Below, piece by piece: positions 6,027 to 14,095 of a stretch of DNA of 17,455 nucleotides. Position 1 is the stretch's first letter, and each line of letters opens with the position of its first letter. The DNA comes from an uncultured Eubacteriales bacterium (lineage in GTDB: Bacteria; Bacillota; Clostridia; Christensenellales; CAG-138). Position numbers and translations under genes: made by a program. Location: assembly GCA_900547135.1 (NCBI GenBank), contig URFJ01000027.1:1-17455 (forward strand), in the 5' to 3' direction. The notes under the pieces are model-generated. The model saw nothing but the letters and a program-made list of their open reading frames with translations, had not been told where the DNA came from and did not search any database.

Positions 6027-7113
6027 ATGTCAGACGTATTATTTGCTCCTATGAGTTTCCGTAAGTACGATGCGGACCAGACGCTCCCCGCACGCTTTAT
6101 TCGTCTTCTTAATAAAAGCGGGTTAATGGAAATGGTTAGAGGTAAATCGGTAGCAATAAAGATGCATGTTGGGGACAAGCTTACGTATAGCACTATACCT
6201 CCGGTATTCGTTCGTATCCTTGTAGATTTTGTCAAACAAAACGGCGGCGATTGCTTTGTATGCGACCATGCTATAGCTGAGCGCAAGCCATGGCAAAGGG
6301 GTTATACGGAGAGCATACTAGGCTGTCCGGTGCTTGATACATGCGGGCATCTGAATAAATACTATTATACTAAAGAAGTTGATTACAGATCGTTTAAGCA
6401 TGTGGATATAGCCGGATACATACATGACGCAGACGTTCTCATTGACTTTTCGCATGTAAAGGGGCACGGCGCGTGCGGATTCGGTGGCGCATGCAAAAAT
6501 ATAGCGATGGGCTGCGTCACACAGCGCACCAGGCAGGAGCTGCACGGGATACAGGGCGGGATCGAGTGGAACGCGGATCTATGCGTCCATTGTAACGCAT
6601 GCGTAGGATCCTGCAATCATAGCGCATACGGATTTAAAAAAAGTGGTGAATACAGGGTTAATTACCATAACTGCACGCTTTGCGCGCACTGCGTAAAAGT
6701 ATGTCCCACAGGAGCCATATCCATGACGGACGACCGCTTTGACGACTTCCAATATGGAATGGCGCTGGCTACAAAAACCGTATTGGATACATTTAAACCC
6801 GAAAACGTATATTTTATTAACCTTCTGGCCGCCATAACAATACTTTGCGACTGCTGGGGGCTTACGACGCCGTCCGTAGTGCCCGACATAGGCATTATGG
6901 CCTCTAACGATATAGTTGCCGTTAGAAAAGGCCAGCCTTGACGCAATAAAAATAGAGGATTTTATATCGGCGGGAGTCCCCGTTGATATGAAGCTGGGAG
7001 AAAACGGCCACCTGTTTGAGCGTATTCATGGGAAGGATCCCTTTATACAGATACGCGAACTTGAAGGGTTTGGTCTTGGCAGTATGGTATATAGTATTAA
7101 TACCGTTGAGTAA
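6027..7113 (+). pseudogene. DUF362 protein with two 4Fe-4S clusters, interrupted by a one-base frameshift
   Basis: A DUF362 domain fused to a bacterial two-cluster ferredoxin; probably a redox or iron-sulfur protein, with exact role unknown. DUF362 covers about residues 5-180 and again the C-terminus. The ferredoxin part has CVHCNACVGSC and CTLCAHCVKVCPTGA, eight cysteines for two 4Fe-4S clusters. The ATG at 6027 is preferred because GGAGG (6014-6018) precedes it. The first frame stops at 6939-6941, right after PDIGIMASNDIVAV. In the +1 frame from 6925 the sequence continues EKASLDAIKIEDFISAGVPV to a stop at 7113, exactly as full-length relatives do. Removing one base near 6921-6924 restores 361 residues. 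This may be a real lesion or a sequencing error. The glycosidase gene follows after 23 bases. Confidence 0.85.
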
Positions 7114-7136
7114 GATTAAATTGGAGGAATCATATT

Positions 7137-8165
7137 TTGTCCAAGAATAGCGGGGCCGCAAAAGGCAGGAAACTCCATCCGGCCTTAATGGGGCTGATAA
7201 CGTTGTCAGTAGCAGGTTTGCTTCTGGCTCTGATTGCCCTGTTCAATCATGTTTTATCGGAGCCGTCCGCTGAATTCGATGAGGAGCCGCAAGCATCGTT
7301 ACAGCCCACTCCTTTGAGCGTAACACCGACCCCCGTAAGCACGCCCATCCCCACGCCAAAGCCTACACCTACGCCAGAGCCGACCGATTATGGCACATTT
7401 GGTCCGCAATTTGGCCATCTGTTTGCAAAAAACGGAACGGTTCAGTCGGGAGAGGATTTTTACAGGAGCAAAGATATCTATATCAGCATTGAAAAACACG
7501 AGGAAGACCGTGTTACCTATTATGTGGCCGATATCTATATACGGGAACTGGATTGCTTAAGGACTGCGTTCGCGTCAGGTGAGTTTTCAGACTTTAAAAG
7601 GGAATTTACGCAGGATATAGCCGAGGCCAATAACGCTATATTGGCTGTTTCTGGCGATTTTTGCCAGATTATGGAAAGAGGAATCGTAATACGAAACGGA
7701 GAGCTATGCAGAAACGAGGTTGGACGTACTGATACATGCGTGATATATGGCGATGGCACCATGGAAACGCTAACTAAAAATGAGGTAGACCTTGAGAAGT
7801 TAATTAATATGGGCGCTTACCAGACATGGTGCTTTGGTCCTGAGCTTTTAGATGAAGGAAAGGCTATAAGTGAATTCCCTGACAGCCAGATTAAGCCTAA
7901 AAACCCAAGGTGTGCTATAGGCTACTATGAGCCTGGCCACTACTGTCTCGTACTAGTGGACGGAAGGCAGCCTGGTTATTCAGTTGGGATGACGCTTGCT
8001 GAGCTTTCAGATCTGTTCTTCAGTTTAGGATGTAAATCGGCGTATAATCTCGACGGAGGCAGGAGTGCCAGCATGTATTTTATGGGCAGACTTGTAAGCC
8101 GACCATACGATGGAGGAAGAAAGATGGGCGATATAGCGTATATCGGCGAGATACCTGCTCAATGA
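7137..8165 (+). CDS. Membrane-anchored phosphodiester glycosidase (NAGPA domain) protein
   Basis: Predicted extracytoplasmic enzyme of the NAGPA / phosphodiester glycosidase family (formerly DUF2233), related to the enzyme that uncovers mannose-6-phosphate by removing GlcNAc. In bacteria the substrates are cell-surface glycans, generally not defined. The 342-residue product has a basic N-terminus, one membrane anchor (residues 17-40), a Pro/Thr-rich wall-spanning linker (56-83, many PTP repeats), then the catalytic domain (about 95-340). Family marks are ILAVSGDFCQ, GLVLVDGRQPGYS-like sequence near 275, and NLDGGRSASM at 304-313. Start is TTG at 7137 with GGAGG nine bases upstream; the first ATG would cut into the anchor. 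It is likely co-transcribed with the DUF362 gene. Confidence 0.88.
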   Translation: MSKNSGAAKGRKLHPALMGLITLSVAGLLLALIALFNHVLSEPSAEFDEEPQASLQPTPLSVTPTPVSTPIPTPKPTPTPEPTDYGTFGPQFGHLFAKNGTVQSGEDFYRSKDIYISIEKHEEDRVTYYVADIYIRELDCLRTAFASGEFSDFKREFTQDIAEANNAILAVSGDFCQIMERGIVIRNGELCRNEVGRTDTCVIYGDGTMETLTKNEVDLEKLINMGAYQTWCFGPELLDEGKAISEFPDSQIKPKNPRCAIGYYEPGHYCLVLVDGRQPGYSVGMTLAELSDLFFSLGCKSAYNLDGGRSASMYFMGRLVSRPYDGGRKMGDIAYIGEIPAQ

Positions 8166-8442
8166 GCTCATTATTAATAAAATTAACGGCGCGTTTCAGC
8201 GCCGCGCCAAATAAACGCTGTGAACTTTCCTCAGCGTTTATAATATTTAGCTTTGGCTGACAAAAGGGGCATATATTGTGAAAACCAGCCCCGCCTTGCG
8301 TTCCTTTAACAGGCTACACCTGCAAGCAATATATATTGATACCCTATGGCGGTATTTTAGCCGTTAAAAATCTTTAATACATCATTCAAGTTTGGGCTGA
8401 ATAGCTACGGCGGGGATGTATCTCCCCGCCTATCCATCCCCC
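8166..8442. other. Convergent intergenic region with several hairpins
   Basis: No gene seen. It holds GGCGC/GCGCC (8188-8203), a ten-base perfect dyad ATAAACGCTG/CAGCGTTTAT (8211-8220 and 8232-8241, 11-base loop), the palindrome CAATATATATTG (8327-8338) and GGCGGGGA/TCCCCGCC (8409-8430, six-base loop). The first two are placed to end the glycosidase transcript and the last to end the deacetylase transcript. None has a strong T-run. Confidence 0.55.
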
Positions 8443-9273
8443 TCAAGCCTTCGGTTTCTGCACACCGTTTGCGTCAATAATGGTTTCCCCTGTAAGCAGA
8501 AGCTCTGACACTGTGACAAATTCATAACCCTCTGAAATTGCCGTTTCTATCATTGTCGGAAGATATTCCTTTATCTTAAATCCGTTGTTGTGGCAAAGGA
8601 TAATGCAGCCTGGGTGAAGCTTTGGAAGCACAGTATCAAGAATTGTCTGAGCACTGCGCTCCTCCTTCCAGTCTATGGTATCTATGTCCCATTGAACTGA
8701 CGTATAACCGATATCCCTTACTGTAAGTATTACGTTGTCATTATACTCCCCAAACGGCGCGCGGAAGGTCTTGCTTCTAGCGCCGGTAATTGCCTCAAGC
8801 TGATCGTCCAGCTTTGCAATTTCCTGTTTTATCTGTTCGGCGCTGATCTTGCTCATATGTGGATGTGTAAGGCTGTGATTGCCTATCTCATGACCAGCTT
8901 CGAATATCTCTTTTACATGTTGCGGATATTTTTCAACCCAGAACCCACACAGGTAAAACGTTGCCTTTATATCGTGCTTGGCAAGCTCCTCCAATATAAA
9001 AGGCGTTTTGTCGTCCTCCCAGGCCGCGTCAATAGTCAGCGCTATCTTTTTATCCTCCCTGGCTACGCTGTACACCGGCAGCTCCTTATGCTTGCCTGCC
9101 ATTACATCCAATGTATACTGTTCCGGTTCTCCTGATTTTGACGGGTTTGCGGATGAAGCCTGCGGCAGATTCCCATCGCTCATAGAGGTTACAAGAATGA
9201 TTGCCAGCAAAATACAGACAAATATAACTATACCGATTATTAGCATTCGCTTTGTTATAACAAAAATGCGCAA
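8443..9273 (-). CDS. Polysaccharide deacetylase, PdaB-like sporulation type
   Basis: Carbohydrate esterase 4 (NodB) enzyme that removes acetyl groups from peptidoglycan or another glycan outside the membrane. The 276-residue product has an N-terminal anchor (residues 10-30), a Ser/Pro linker, and the NodB domain from about 75. The first motif is TIDAAW (Asp82) rather than TFDDGP, as in the TFDAAW branch typical of sporulation deacetylases. The metal histidines are in NHSLTHPH (His133, His137); RAPFGEYND and ILCHNNG give motifs 3 and 5. Start: TTG at 9273 after GGGGAGG with nine-base spacing; an upstream ATG at 9417 would put non-secretory sequence before the anchor. A sigma-E-like promoter precedes it. 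It is divergent from recD2. Spore cortex modification is the likely role, by inference. Confidence 0.9.
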   Translation of the reverse strand: MRIFVITKRMLIIGIVIFVCILLAIILVTSMSDGNLPQASSANPSKSGEPEQYTLDVMAGKHKELPVYSVAREDKKIALTIDAAWEDDKTPFILEELAKHDIKATFYLCGFWVEKYPQHVKEIFEAGHEIGNHSLTHPHMSKISAEQIKQEIAKLDDQLEAITGARSKTFRAPFGEYNDNVILTVRDIGYTSVQWDIDTIDWKEERSAQTILDTVLPKLHPGCIILCHNNGFKIKEYLPTMIETAISEGYEFVTVSELLLTGETIIDANGVQKPKA

Positions 9274-9307
9274 TGTATAACGCCTCCCCTTTTTAAACTC
9301 ATAACCA

Positions 9308-9336
9308 ATTATATGCCGCCCGTTGCCGCAATAGGA
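9308..9336 (-). promoter_or_regulatory. Sigma-E-like promoter of the deacetylase gene
   Basis: On the minus strand TCCTATT (9336-9330) matches KMATATT at 6 of 7, then 14 bases, then CATATAAT (9315-9308) matches CATACAMT at 7 of 8. The spacing is that of sigma-E promoters, and the start of the transcript would fall about 25 bases before the ribosome binding site region. pdaB of B. subtilis is also a sigma-E gene. Confidence 0.5.
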
Positions 9337-9357
9337 GTAAAATGCTTTTCGTTTATG

Positions 9358-9369
9358 AACATATATGTT
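9358..9369. promoter_or_regulatory. 12-bp perfect palindrome between divergent genes
   Basis: AACATATATGTT is perfectly symmetric and lies between the deacetylase promoter and recD2. It could bind a dimeric regulator, though an AT-rich palindrome can arise by chance. It does not fit the Firmicute LexA box, which has GAAC and GTTC separated by four bases. Confidence 0.3.
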
Positions 9370-9411
9370 AAAATAAAGAATAAAACATTCGTTTTCAAAG
9401 GAAAGCGCTAT

Positions 9412-11616
9412 ATGCATCTAACCGGCACAATAGAAAGAATCATATTCAGGAACGACGCCAATGGGTTTACCGTATTTGAAGTCATGGATGAATCCGGCGA
9501 CGAGATTACCGCTGTAGGTAACCTTCAGCCCCTCAATGCTGGAGAGTATATAGAGTTATCCGGGGAGTGGGTTGAACATCGCAGCTATGGCCGTCAGTTC
9601 AAAGTCGCTGCTGTCAGTGTTGTGACTCCAACCACCGACAGCGCGTTAGTGAACTATCTTTCAAGCGGCCTTATAAAGGGCGTAGGCACATTTATAGCTA
9701 AAAATATTGTGGACCGCTTTGGCGGCGACGCACTGATTGTAATTGAAACCGATCCTATGCGGCTTAAAGAAATACCCGGCATAGGCGTACATAAGGCGCG
9801 CATGATACATGAATCGTATATGCAGCAAAGAAGCACCCGGGACGTTTTTATGGGGCTTCAGGCCATCGGTATGACAATAAATCAATCTACCAAGGCATAT
9901 AAGCTCTACGGCGAATTATGTCTGCAACGGATACGAGAGAACCCTTACAGGTTAATTGACGATATAGAAAACATAGGTTTTAAAACTGCGGACAAGATAG
10001 CGCGGGGGGCAGGCATTGAACGCGACTCCAAGTTCAGGATACAGGCCGGAATAAAATACTCGCTTTCGTGGGCTCGGCAGGAAGGGCACACTTATCTGCC
10101 GCTCGACGCGCTTGTTAACACGGCGAAGACCGTTCTTGAAATCGACGACATGCCCATTGAGGCTGAGATATCTGAACTGGTCGCCTTATCGCAGCTCATC
10201 TGTATCAATATAAACGATCAGGACGCCCTGTTTCTTCCTTCTATGTACTATCAGGAGGGATCGTGCGCAAAGCGGCTCGTGGAGCTTGCAAGCGCACCTA
10301 AAGAACGATCTGGGATAGATATTGAACTGGAAATCTCCATGCTTGAAAAACAGCTCAGTATATCCCTGGCCCCCATGCAGCGGCAGGCGGTTATAACCGC
10401 GCTTACTAAGGGCGTTATGGTTATTACCGGAGGACCAGGCACAGGCAAAACCACAATACTAAAGTTTATTATATCAATCATGGACAGGCTGTCCCTGGAT
10501 TACGAACTTTGCGCACCAACGGGCCGGGCCGCTAAACGTATGGGCGAGGCTACCGGAGTTGAGGCTAGGACTATTCACCGGCTGCTTGAATACGGCTATG
10601 GTCAGAATAGCTTTTTCAAAAACGAAGAAAATCCTGTTTGCGCCGATATGATAATCGTTGATGAAATGTCCATGGTTGACGTGCCTTTGATGAACTCCCT
10701 GCTTATGGCTACGGTATCCGGAACGCGCTTGGTAATGGTGGGAGACGCCGACCAGCTCCCCCCCGTTGGGGCTGGAAACGTACTTCACGATGTAATTGAA
10801 AGCGGTCTTATACCGGTAATAAGGCTCGAAGAGATCTTTCGTCAGAGCGGAAGGAGCATGATTGTTCATAACGCCCATTGCATAAACAGGGGGCAAAGCC
10901 CTGATATATGCTCAGATTCGGAGGACTTTCACTTTCAGCCTATGTATAGCTATGAGGAAGCGCTCGAATATATAAAACGCCTGTTTGCCAAGGGTTCCGG
11001 CATATCCGACCCATTAAAGGATGTACAGGTCCTTGCCCCGATGAAAAAAGGCCTTGTAGGAGTAAACAATATTAATGCCTGCCTGCAGGCTGAGTTGAAT
11101 CCGCGTTCGGAATACAAGGCGGAGTACCAGAATGGAGATACCCTGTTCAGAGAAGGCGATAAGGTAATGCAGATAAAGAATAATTATAATATCGAATGGG
11201 TAATAGCCAACAACTCCCGGGTATCCGAGGCGGGTGTCGGCGTGTTTAACGGCGATATGGGCACCATCATGCGCATTGACCACAGGAATCAATGTATTGA
11301 GGTGCTGTTTGACGATGAGCGCTGCGCTACTTATAGCCAGCAGCAGCTGGAAGAACTTACGCTGGCGTACTGTATTTCCATCCACAAGAGCCAGGGCAGC
11401 GAGTTCCCTATAGTCGTTCTTCCCCTGTTTAGCGGCCCTCCAATGCTTATGACCAGAAACCTGCTTTATACGGCGGTTACGCGTGCCAGAAACCAGGTGT
11501 TTATAATAGGAAAAAGCGAGTGTGTGATAAATATGGTTAAAAACGCGCATGTAAGGCGCAGGTACAGCGGCTTGGCCCAGTTTATGCGGGAGCTTGGCCA
11601 GTATGCGGGATTATAA
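9412..11616 (+). CDS. recD2: RecD2-type ATP-dependent DNA helicase
   Basis: A 5'-3' superfamily 1B helicase acting in recombination, repair and replication-fork maintenance without RecBC. The 734-residue product (family 710-800) has an N-terminal OB-like and helix-hairpin-helix region, with IPGIGVHKARMI at about 121-132. The helicase core follows: Walker A GGPGTGKTT (340-348), Walker B VDEMSMVD (416-423), motif III GDADQLPPVG, motif V/VI SIHKSQGSE (656-664) and LLYTAVTRARNQV. The ATG at 9412 is chosen because MHLTGTIERIIF is the usual RecD2 start and AAAGGA precedes it. The frame stays open upstream to 9313, and an ATG at 9355 cannot be excluded. comF follows two bases after the stop, so the two are one operon. 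Confidence 0.96.
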   Translation: MHLTGTIERIIFRNDANGFTVFEVMDESGDEITAVGNLQPLNAGEYIELSGEWVEHRSYGRQFKVAAVSVVTPTTDSALVNYLSSGLIKGVGTFIAKNIVDRFGGDALIVIETDPMRLKEIPGIGVHKARMIHESYMQQRSTRDVFMGLQAIGMTINQSTKAYKLYGELCLQRIRENPYRLIDDIENIGFKTADKIARGAGIERDSKFRIQAGIKYSLSWARQEGHTYLPLDALVNTAKTVLEIDDMPIEAEISELVALSQLICININDQDALFLPSMYYQEGSCAKRLVELASAPKERSGIDIELEISMLEKQLSISLAPMQRQAVITALTKGVMVITGGPGTGKTTILKFIISIMDRLSLDYELCAPTGRAAKRMGEATGVEARTIHRLLEYGYGQNSFFKNEENPVCADMIIVDEMSMVDVPLMNSLLMATVSGTRLVMVGDADQLPPVGAGNVLHDVIESGLIPVIRLEEIFRQSGRSMIVHNAHCINRGQSPDICSDSEDFHFQPMYSYEEALEYIKRLFAKGSGISDPLKDVQVLAPMKKGLVGVNNINACLQAELNPRSEYKAEYQNGDTLFREGDKVMQIKNNYNIEWVIANNSRVSEAGVGVFNGDMGTIMRIDHRNQCIEVLFDDERCATYSQQQLEELTLAYCISIHKSQGSEFPIVVLPLFSGPPMLMTRNLLYTAVTRARNQVFIIGKSECVINMVKNAHVRRRYSGLAQFMRELGQYAGL

Positions 11617-11618
11617 TT

Positions 11619-12260
11619 ATGAAGTCATTCTTCAATGCGTTGCTTGATGCCGTCTACCCCTTTGGGTGCGTTTGTTTCTTATGCGATTCGGAAGCCTTAG
11701 TGGATGAACGGGGCGTATGCTTGAAATGCCTGTCCACGTTAAACCAGTCCCCGCTCCCTCTGAATATCGATTCTATAGATGGGTTTTGTTCAGGATTGGC
11801 ATATGAAGGATCTGCCGCTCAAAAGATCAGGGAATTTAAATACGGCGGCAAACGCTTTTTAGCGCGTTATTTCGCGGGATTTATGAATATACCAGGCCAC
11901 TGGAACGTGGAGGTAATAATTACTGTACCCCTGCACAGAAAAAGGCTGAAGGAGCGCGGTTATAACCAGTCGGCCCTGCTATCAAAATTCGTTTCAGAAA
12001 AATTCGGCATTCCGGTTGATACGGGCATGCTCCGAAAAGTCGTGAATACACAGCCCCAGGCCGGGTCTTCACTTGACGAGCGGCTGCTTAATCTCAATGG
12101 CGCGTTTCACGCTACAACCCAATGCCGTGACAAGGGTGTTTTGATCATTGACGATGTCGCTACAACCGGAAGCACGCTAAAAGAATGCGCGTTAACGCTA
12201 AAGACGGCTGGCGCCCGATACGTATATGCATTAACCGCATGCACTGCTGAATTGGATTAG
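11619..12260 (+). CDS. comFC: ComF-family (ComFC-like) phosphoribosyltransferase-fold protein
   Basis: ComF proteins are needed for DNA uptake in competent bacteria and are also found in many non-competent ones. They have a phosphoribosyltransferase fold and act in the cytosol with the ComFA helicase. The 213-residue product has an N-terminal zinc ribbon (Cys19-x2-Cys22 and Cys34-x2-Cys37, plus Cys17), the conserved PLHRKRLKERGYNQS block around 103-117, TQPQAGSSLDERLLNLNGAF, and the PRPP-binding loop VLIIDDVATTGSTL at 174-187. It begins two bases after recD2. Its ribosome binding site is weak, consistent with translational coupling. Its stop is three bases from that of the convergent aroQ-aroK gene. 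No comFA partner lies next to it. The family call is firm; the biological role here is inferred. Confidence 0.92.
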   Translation: MKSFFNALLDAVYPFGCVCFLCDSEALVDERGVCLKCLSTLNQSPLPLNIDSIDGFCSGLAYEGSAAQKIREFKYGGKRFLARYFAGFMNIPGHWNVEVIITVPLHRKRLKERGYNQSALLSKFVSEKFGIPVDTGMLRKVVNTQPQAGSSLDERLLNLNGAFHATTQCRDKGVLIIDDVATTGSTLKECALTLKTAGARYVYALTACTAELD

Positions 12261-12263
12261 ACC

Positions 12264-13031
12264 TCACAGAAACAACAAATTAAGCCCTATTTGCTTTTCA
12301 AACCAGCTCGAAATATTAATATATAAGCCAGGCACGTCAGGATCCACGGTAAAGTCAGCGCATTCTCTGTATAGCGGCTTTCTTTTCCTGTAAAGACGGA
12401 TAAGCTTGTCTCCGCCGCCCCTTATAAGCGGTCTGTTCTCAGTATCGATATTGATTAACCTGTTTATCCTTCTATCCAGAAATACCGTGTAGCCGCTATT
12501 CCTCATAATATCCATATTTTCCTTTGAGGTGACAGCTCCCCCGCCGGTAGCGACCACAAGCCCGCCCCTGCGCGCTGCGTCAAAGATAATGCGGCTTTCA
12601 ATCCTGCGAAAGCCATCCTCGCCGAGACGCCTAAACATCGTATCTATATCCATGCCTGAGATTCGCATCGCCTCCGCGTCGGTGTCTACAGTATCCCTTG
12701 ACAGCATCTTTCCCAATGGCTCAAGCGCCGCCGACTTTCCGGCGCCTGGCATTCCGATAAGGTATAGGTTATACGCCTTTTTTTGTTCCATCTTGGATAA
12801 CTCGATAAGCGTTTGTGCCATAATGCGTCCGCAGTTTTCATAGTCACGGTTTCCCAGCATATTTATCCTGCTTTTCAACACAGCACGCTCACGTGTCTTA
12901 TCGCAGACAGGCAACTTGTTTATGCGTTTATATTCAGCAATGCGCTTTGAGACGTCCAGACGGGATTCTAAAAGCCTCATCATCTGCCCGTCTATATCAT
13001 CAAGACGTCTCCTCAATTCATCTATAATCAT
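12264..13031 (-). CDS. Fused chorismate mutase (AroQ) - shikimate kinase (AroK)
   Basis: A 255-residue two-domain protein. Residues 1-83 are an AroQ-class chorismate mutase (chorismate to prephenate). Matched to the E. coli P-protein mutase, all catalytic residues are present: Arg7, Arg24, Lys35, Asp44, Arg47, Glu48 and Gln83. Residues 87-255 are shikimate kinase (shikimate to shikimate-3-phosphate). They show Walker A GMPGAGKS (93-100), DTD (116-118), Arg142 in GFRRIE, GGG (163-165), NRPLI (Arg200) and RKPLYRECAD (Arg217), so the substrate-binding arginines are kept. Start: ATG at 13031, overlapping the aroC stop as ATGA, with GGAGG only four bases ahead; longer in-frame starts lie inside aroC. 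The fusion joins two non-consecutive pathway steps. It is the last gene of the aro operon. Confidence 0.95.
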   Translation of the reverse strand: MIIDELRRRLDDIDGQMMRLLESRLDVSKRIAEYKRINKLPVCDKTRERAVLKSRINMLGNRDYENCGRIMAQTLIELSKMEQKKAYNLYLIGMPGAGKSAALEPLGKMLSRDTVDTDAEAMRISGMDIDTMFRRLGEDGFRRIESRIIFDAARRGGLVVATGGGAVTSKENMDIMRNSGYTVFLDRRINRLINIDTENRPLIRGGGDKLIRLYRKRKPLYRECADFTVDPDVPGLYINISSWFEKQIGLNLLFL

Positions 13032-14095
13032 ATTTCCTCCAGCATATCCAACATACATATGCACATCGCCGCCTCTACCGCAACCGCTCCCCGCGGCAGG
13101 ATACATACGTCATTACGCCCGCTTAACTCAATGCTGGTATTTTTCATAGCTTCAGCATCAATCGAGTTCTGGGGCCTTCCTATCGTTGGCACCGGTCTAA
13201 ACGCTGCCCGCGCTATGATAGGCATGCCGTTTGTAATCCCGCCATTTATTCCTCCCGCATGGTTGGTAATTGTAAATGGCTTTCCTGTTTCATCATATCT
13301 CCACTGGTCGTTTGCCTCATGGCCAAACATTTCCGAAATATCAAATCCCGCTCCAAAATCTACTCCTTTTACACCCGGTATAGAAAATAACAGCTGCGAC
13401 AGCATCCCCTCGGCTGATCCGAATATTGGCCTTCCCTTTCCTGCGGGCATGCCAACCGCCGCGCATTCAACGATTCCGCCCACGGAGGTGTTGTTATTGG
13501 CAGCGGAGCGCAGAGCTTTCTCCATATCCGGCCTTATGGACGGATTTAACAATGGAAAATACGGATCTAGCGAGTCAATATCAGCCGTTGAAACGTTTAC
13601 AGGGTCAAAGCGTTTGTCAAAAACATTGGATATCGACGCCACGTGTACCCCGACCGCTATCCCCCTCCTTAAAAGCATAGCCTTGCAGACCGCCCCTGCA
13701 AATACCAATGGAGCCGTCAATCTTCCTGAAAACTGCCCCCCTCCCCTAGGGTCGTTATACCCCCCATATTTTATGCTGGCCGCAAAGTCCGCATGGCCTG
13801 GCCTAATAACTGTCACGTTATCATTTGAATCGGCGTCCACATTTTTGATTATTGCGCAAAGCGGCGCGCCGCTGGTCTTGCCCTTATAAACCCCTGACAG
13901 AATTTCAAATGCGTCGCCTTCCCTCCTTGGCGTTGATACGCCATCTATACGCGATAACCGCCTTTCCATCATAGCCCCTATGGCACTGAAATTCAAAGGT
14001 TCGCCTGCTGGAAGGCCGTCCACTATACAGCCCACGGCCTTTCCGCGCGATTCGCCGAACAGCTCTATTCTTACGCTATTGCCCCATATGTTCAT
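13028..14095 (-). CDS. aroC: Chorismate synthase, with Arg at the usual GESHG histidine
   Basis: Final step of the shikimate pathway: EPSP to chorismate, using reduced FMN. The 355-residue product matches the family throughout: GVSTPRREGDAFEILSGVYKGKTSG-like core, RPGHADF (His101), PRGGGQFSGRLTAP, GVDFGAGF, NHAGGINGGITNG and RAAFRPVPTI. Two histidines are near-invariant in the family. The second, in RPGHAD, is kept. The first, in GESHG, is Arg17 here (GESRG, codon CGC at 14047-14045, one base from CAC). In the Neurospora enzyme mutating this His lowers activity. The ATG at 14095 follows GGGGGG and overlaps the end of aroA by 20 bases; the stop overlaps the next gene as ATGA. Either activity is reduced or this lineage tolerates Arg. 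Confidence 0.96.
   Translation of the reverse strand: MNIWGNSVRIELFGESRGKAVGCIVDGLPAGEPLNFSAIGAMMERRLSRIDGVSTPRREGDAFEILSGVYKGKTSGAPLCAIIKNVDADSNDNVTVIRPGHADFAASIKYGGYNDPRGGGQFSGRLTAPLVFAGAVCKAMLLRRGIAVGVHVASISNVFDKRFDPVNVSTADIDSLDPYFPLLNPSIRPDMEKALRSAANNNTSVGGIVECAAVGMPAGKGRPIFGSAEGMLSQLLFSIPGVKGVDFGAGFDISEMFGHEANDQWRYDETGKPFTITNHAGGINGGITNGMPIIARAAFRPVPTIGRPQNSIDAEAMKNTSIELSGRNDVCILPRGAVAVEAAMCICMLDMLEEI

Noticed and set aside
9357..9370. LexA (SOS) box upstream of recD2
   Set aside because: GAAC and GTTA are six bases apart and the right half does not match GTTC; the Firmicute LexA box needs GAAC, four bases, GTTC.
11014..11550. 178-codon open frame antisense to recD2
   Set aside because: It lies wholly inside conserved helicase motifs of recD2 on the other strand and shows no domain of its own.
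13059..13889. 276-codon open frame antisense to aroC
   Set aside because: The opposite strand encodes a clear chorismate synthase with family motifs throughout; the antisense translation has no recognisable domain and no ribosome binding site.
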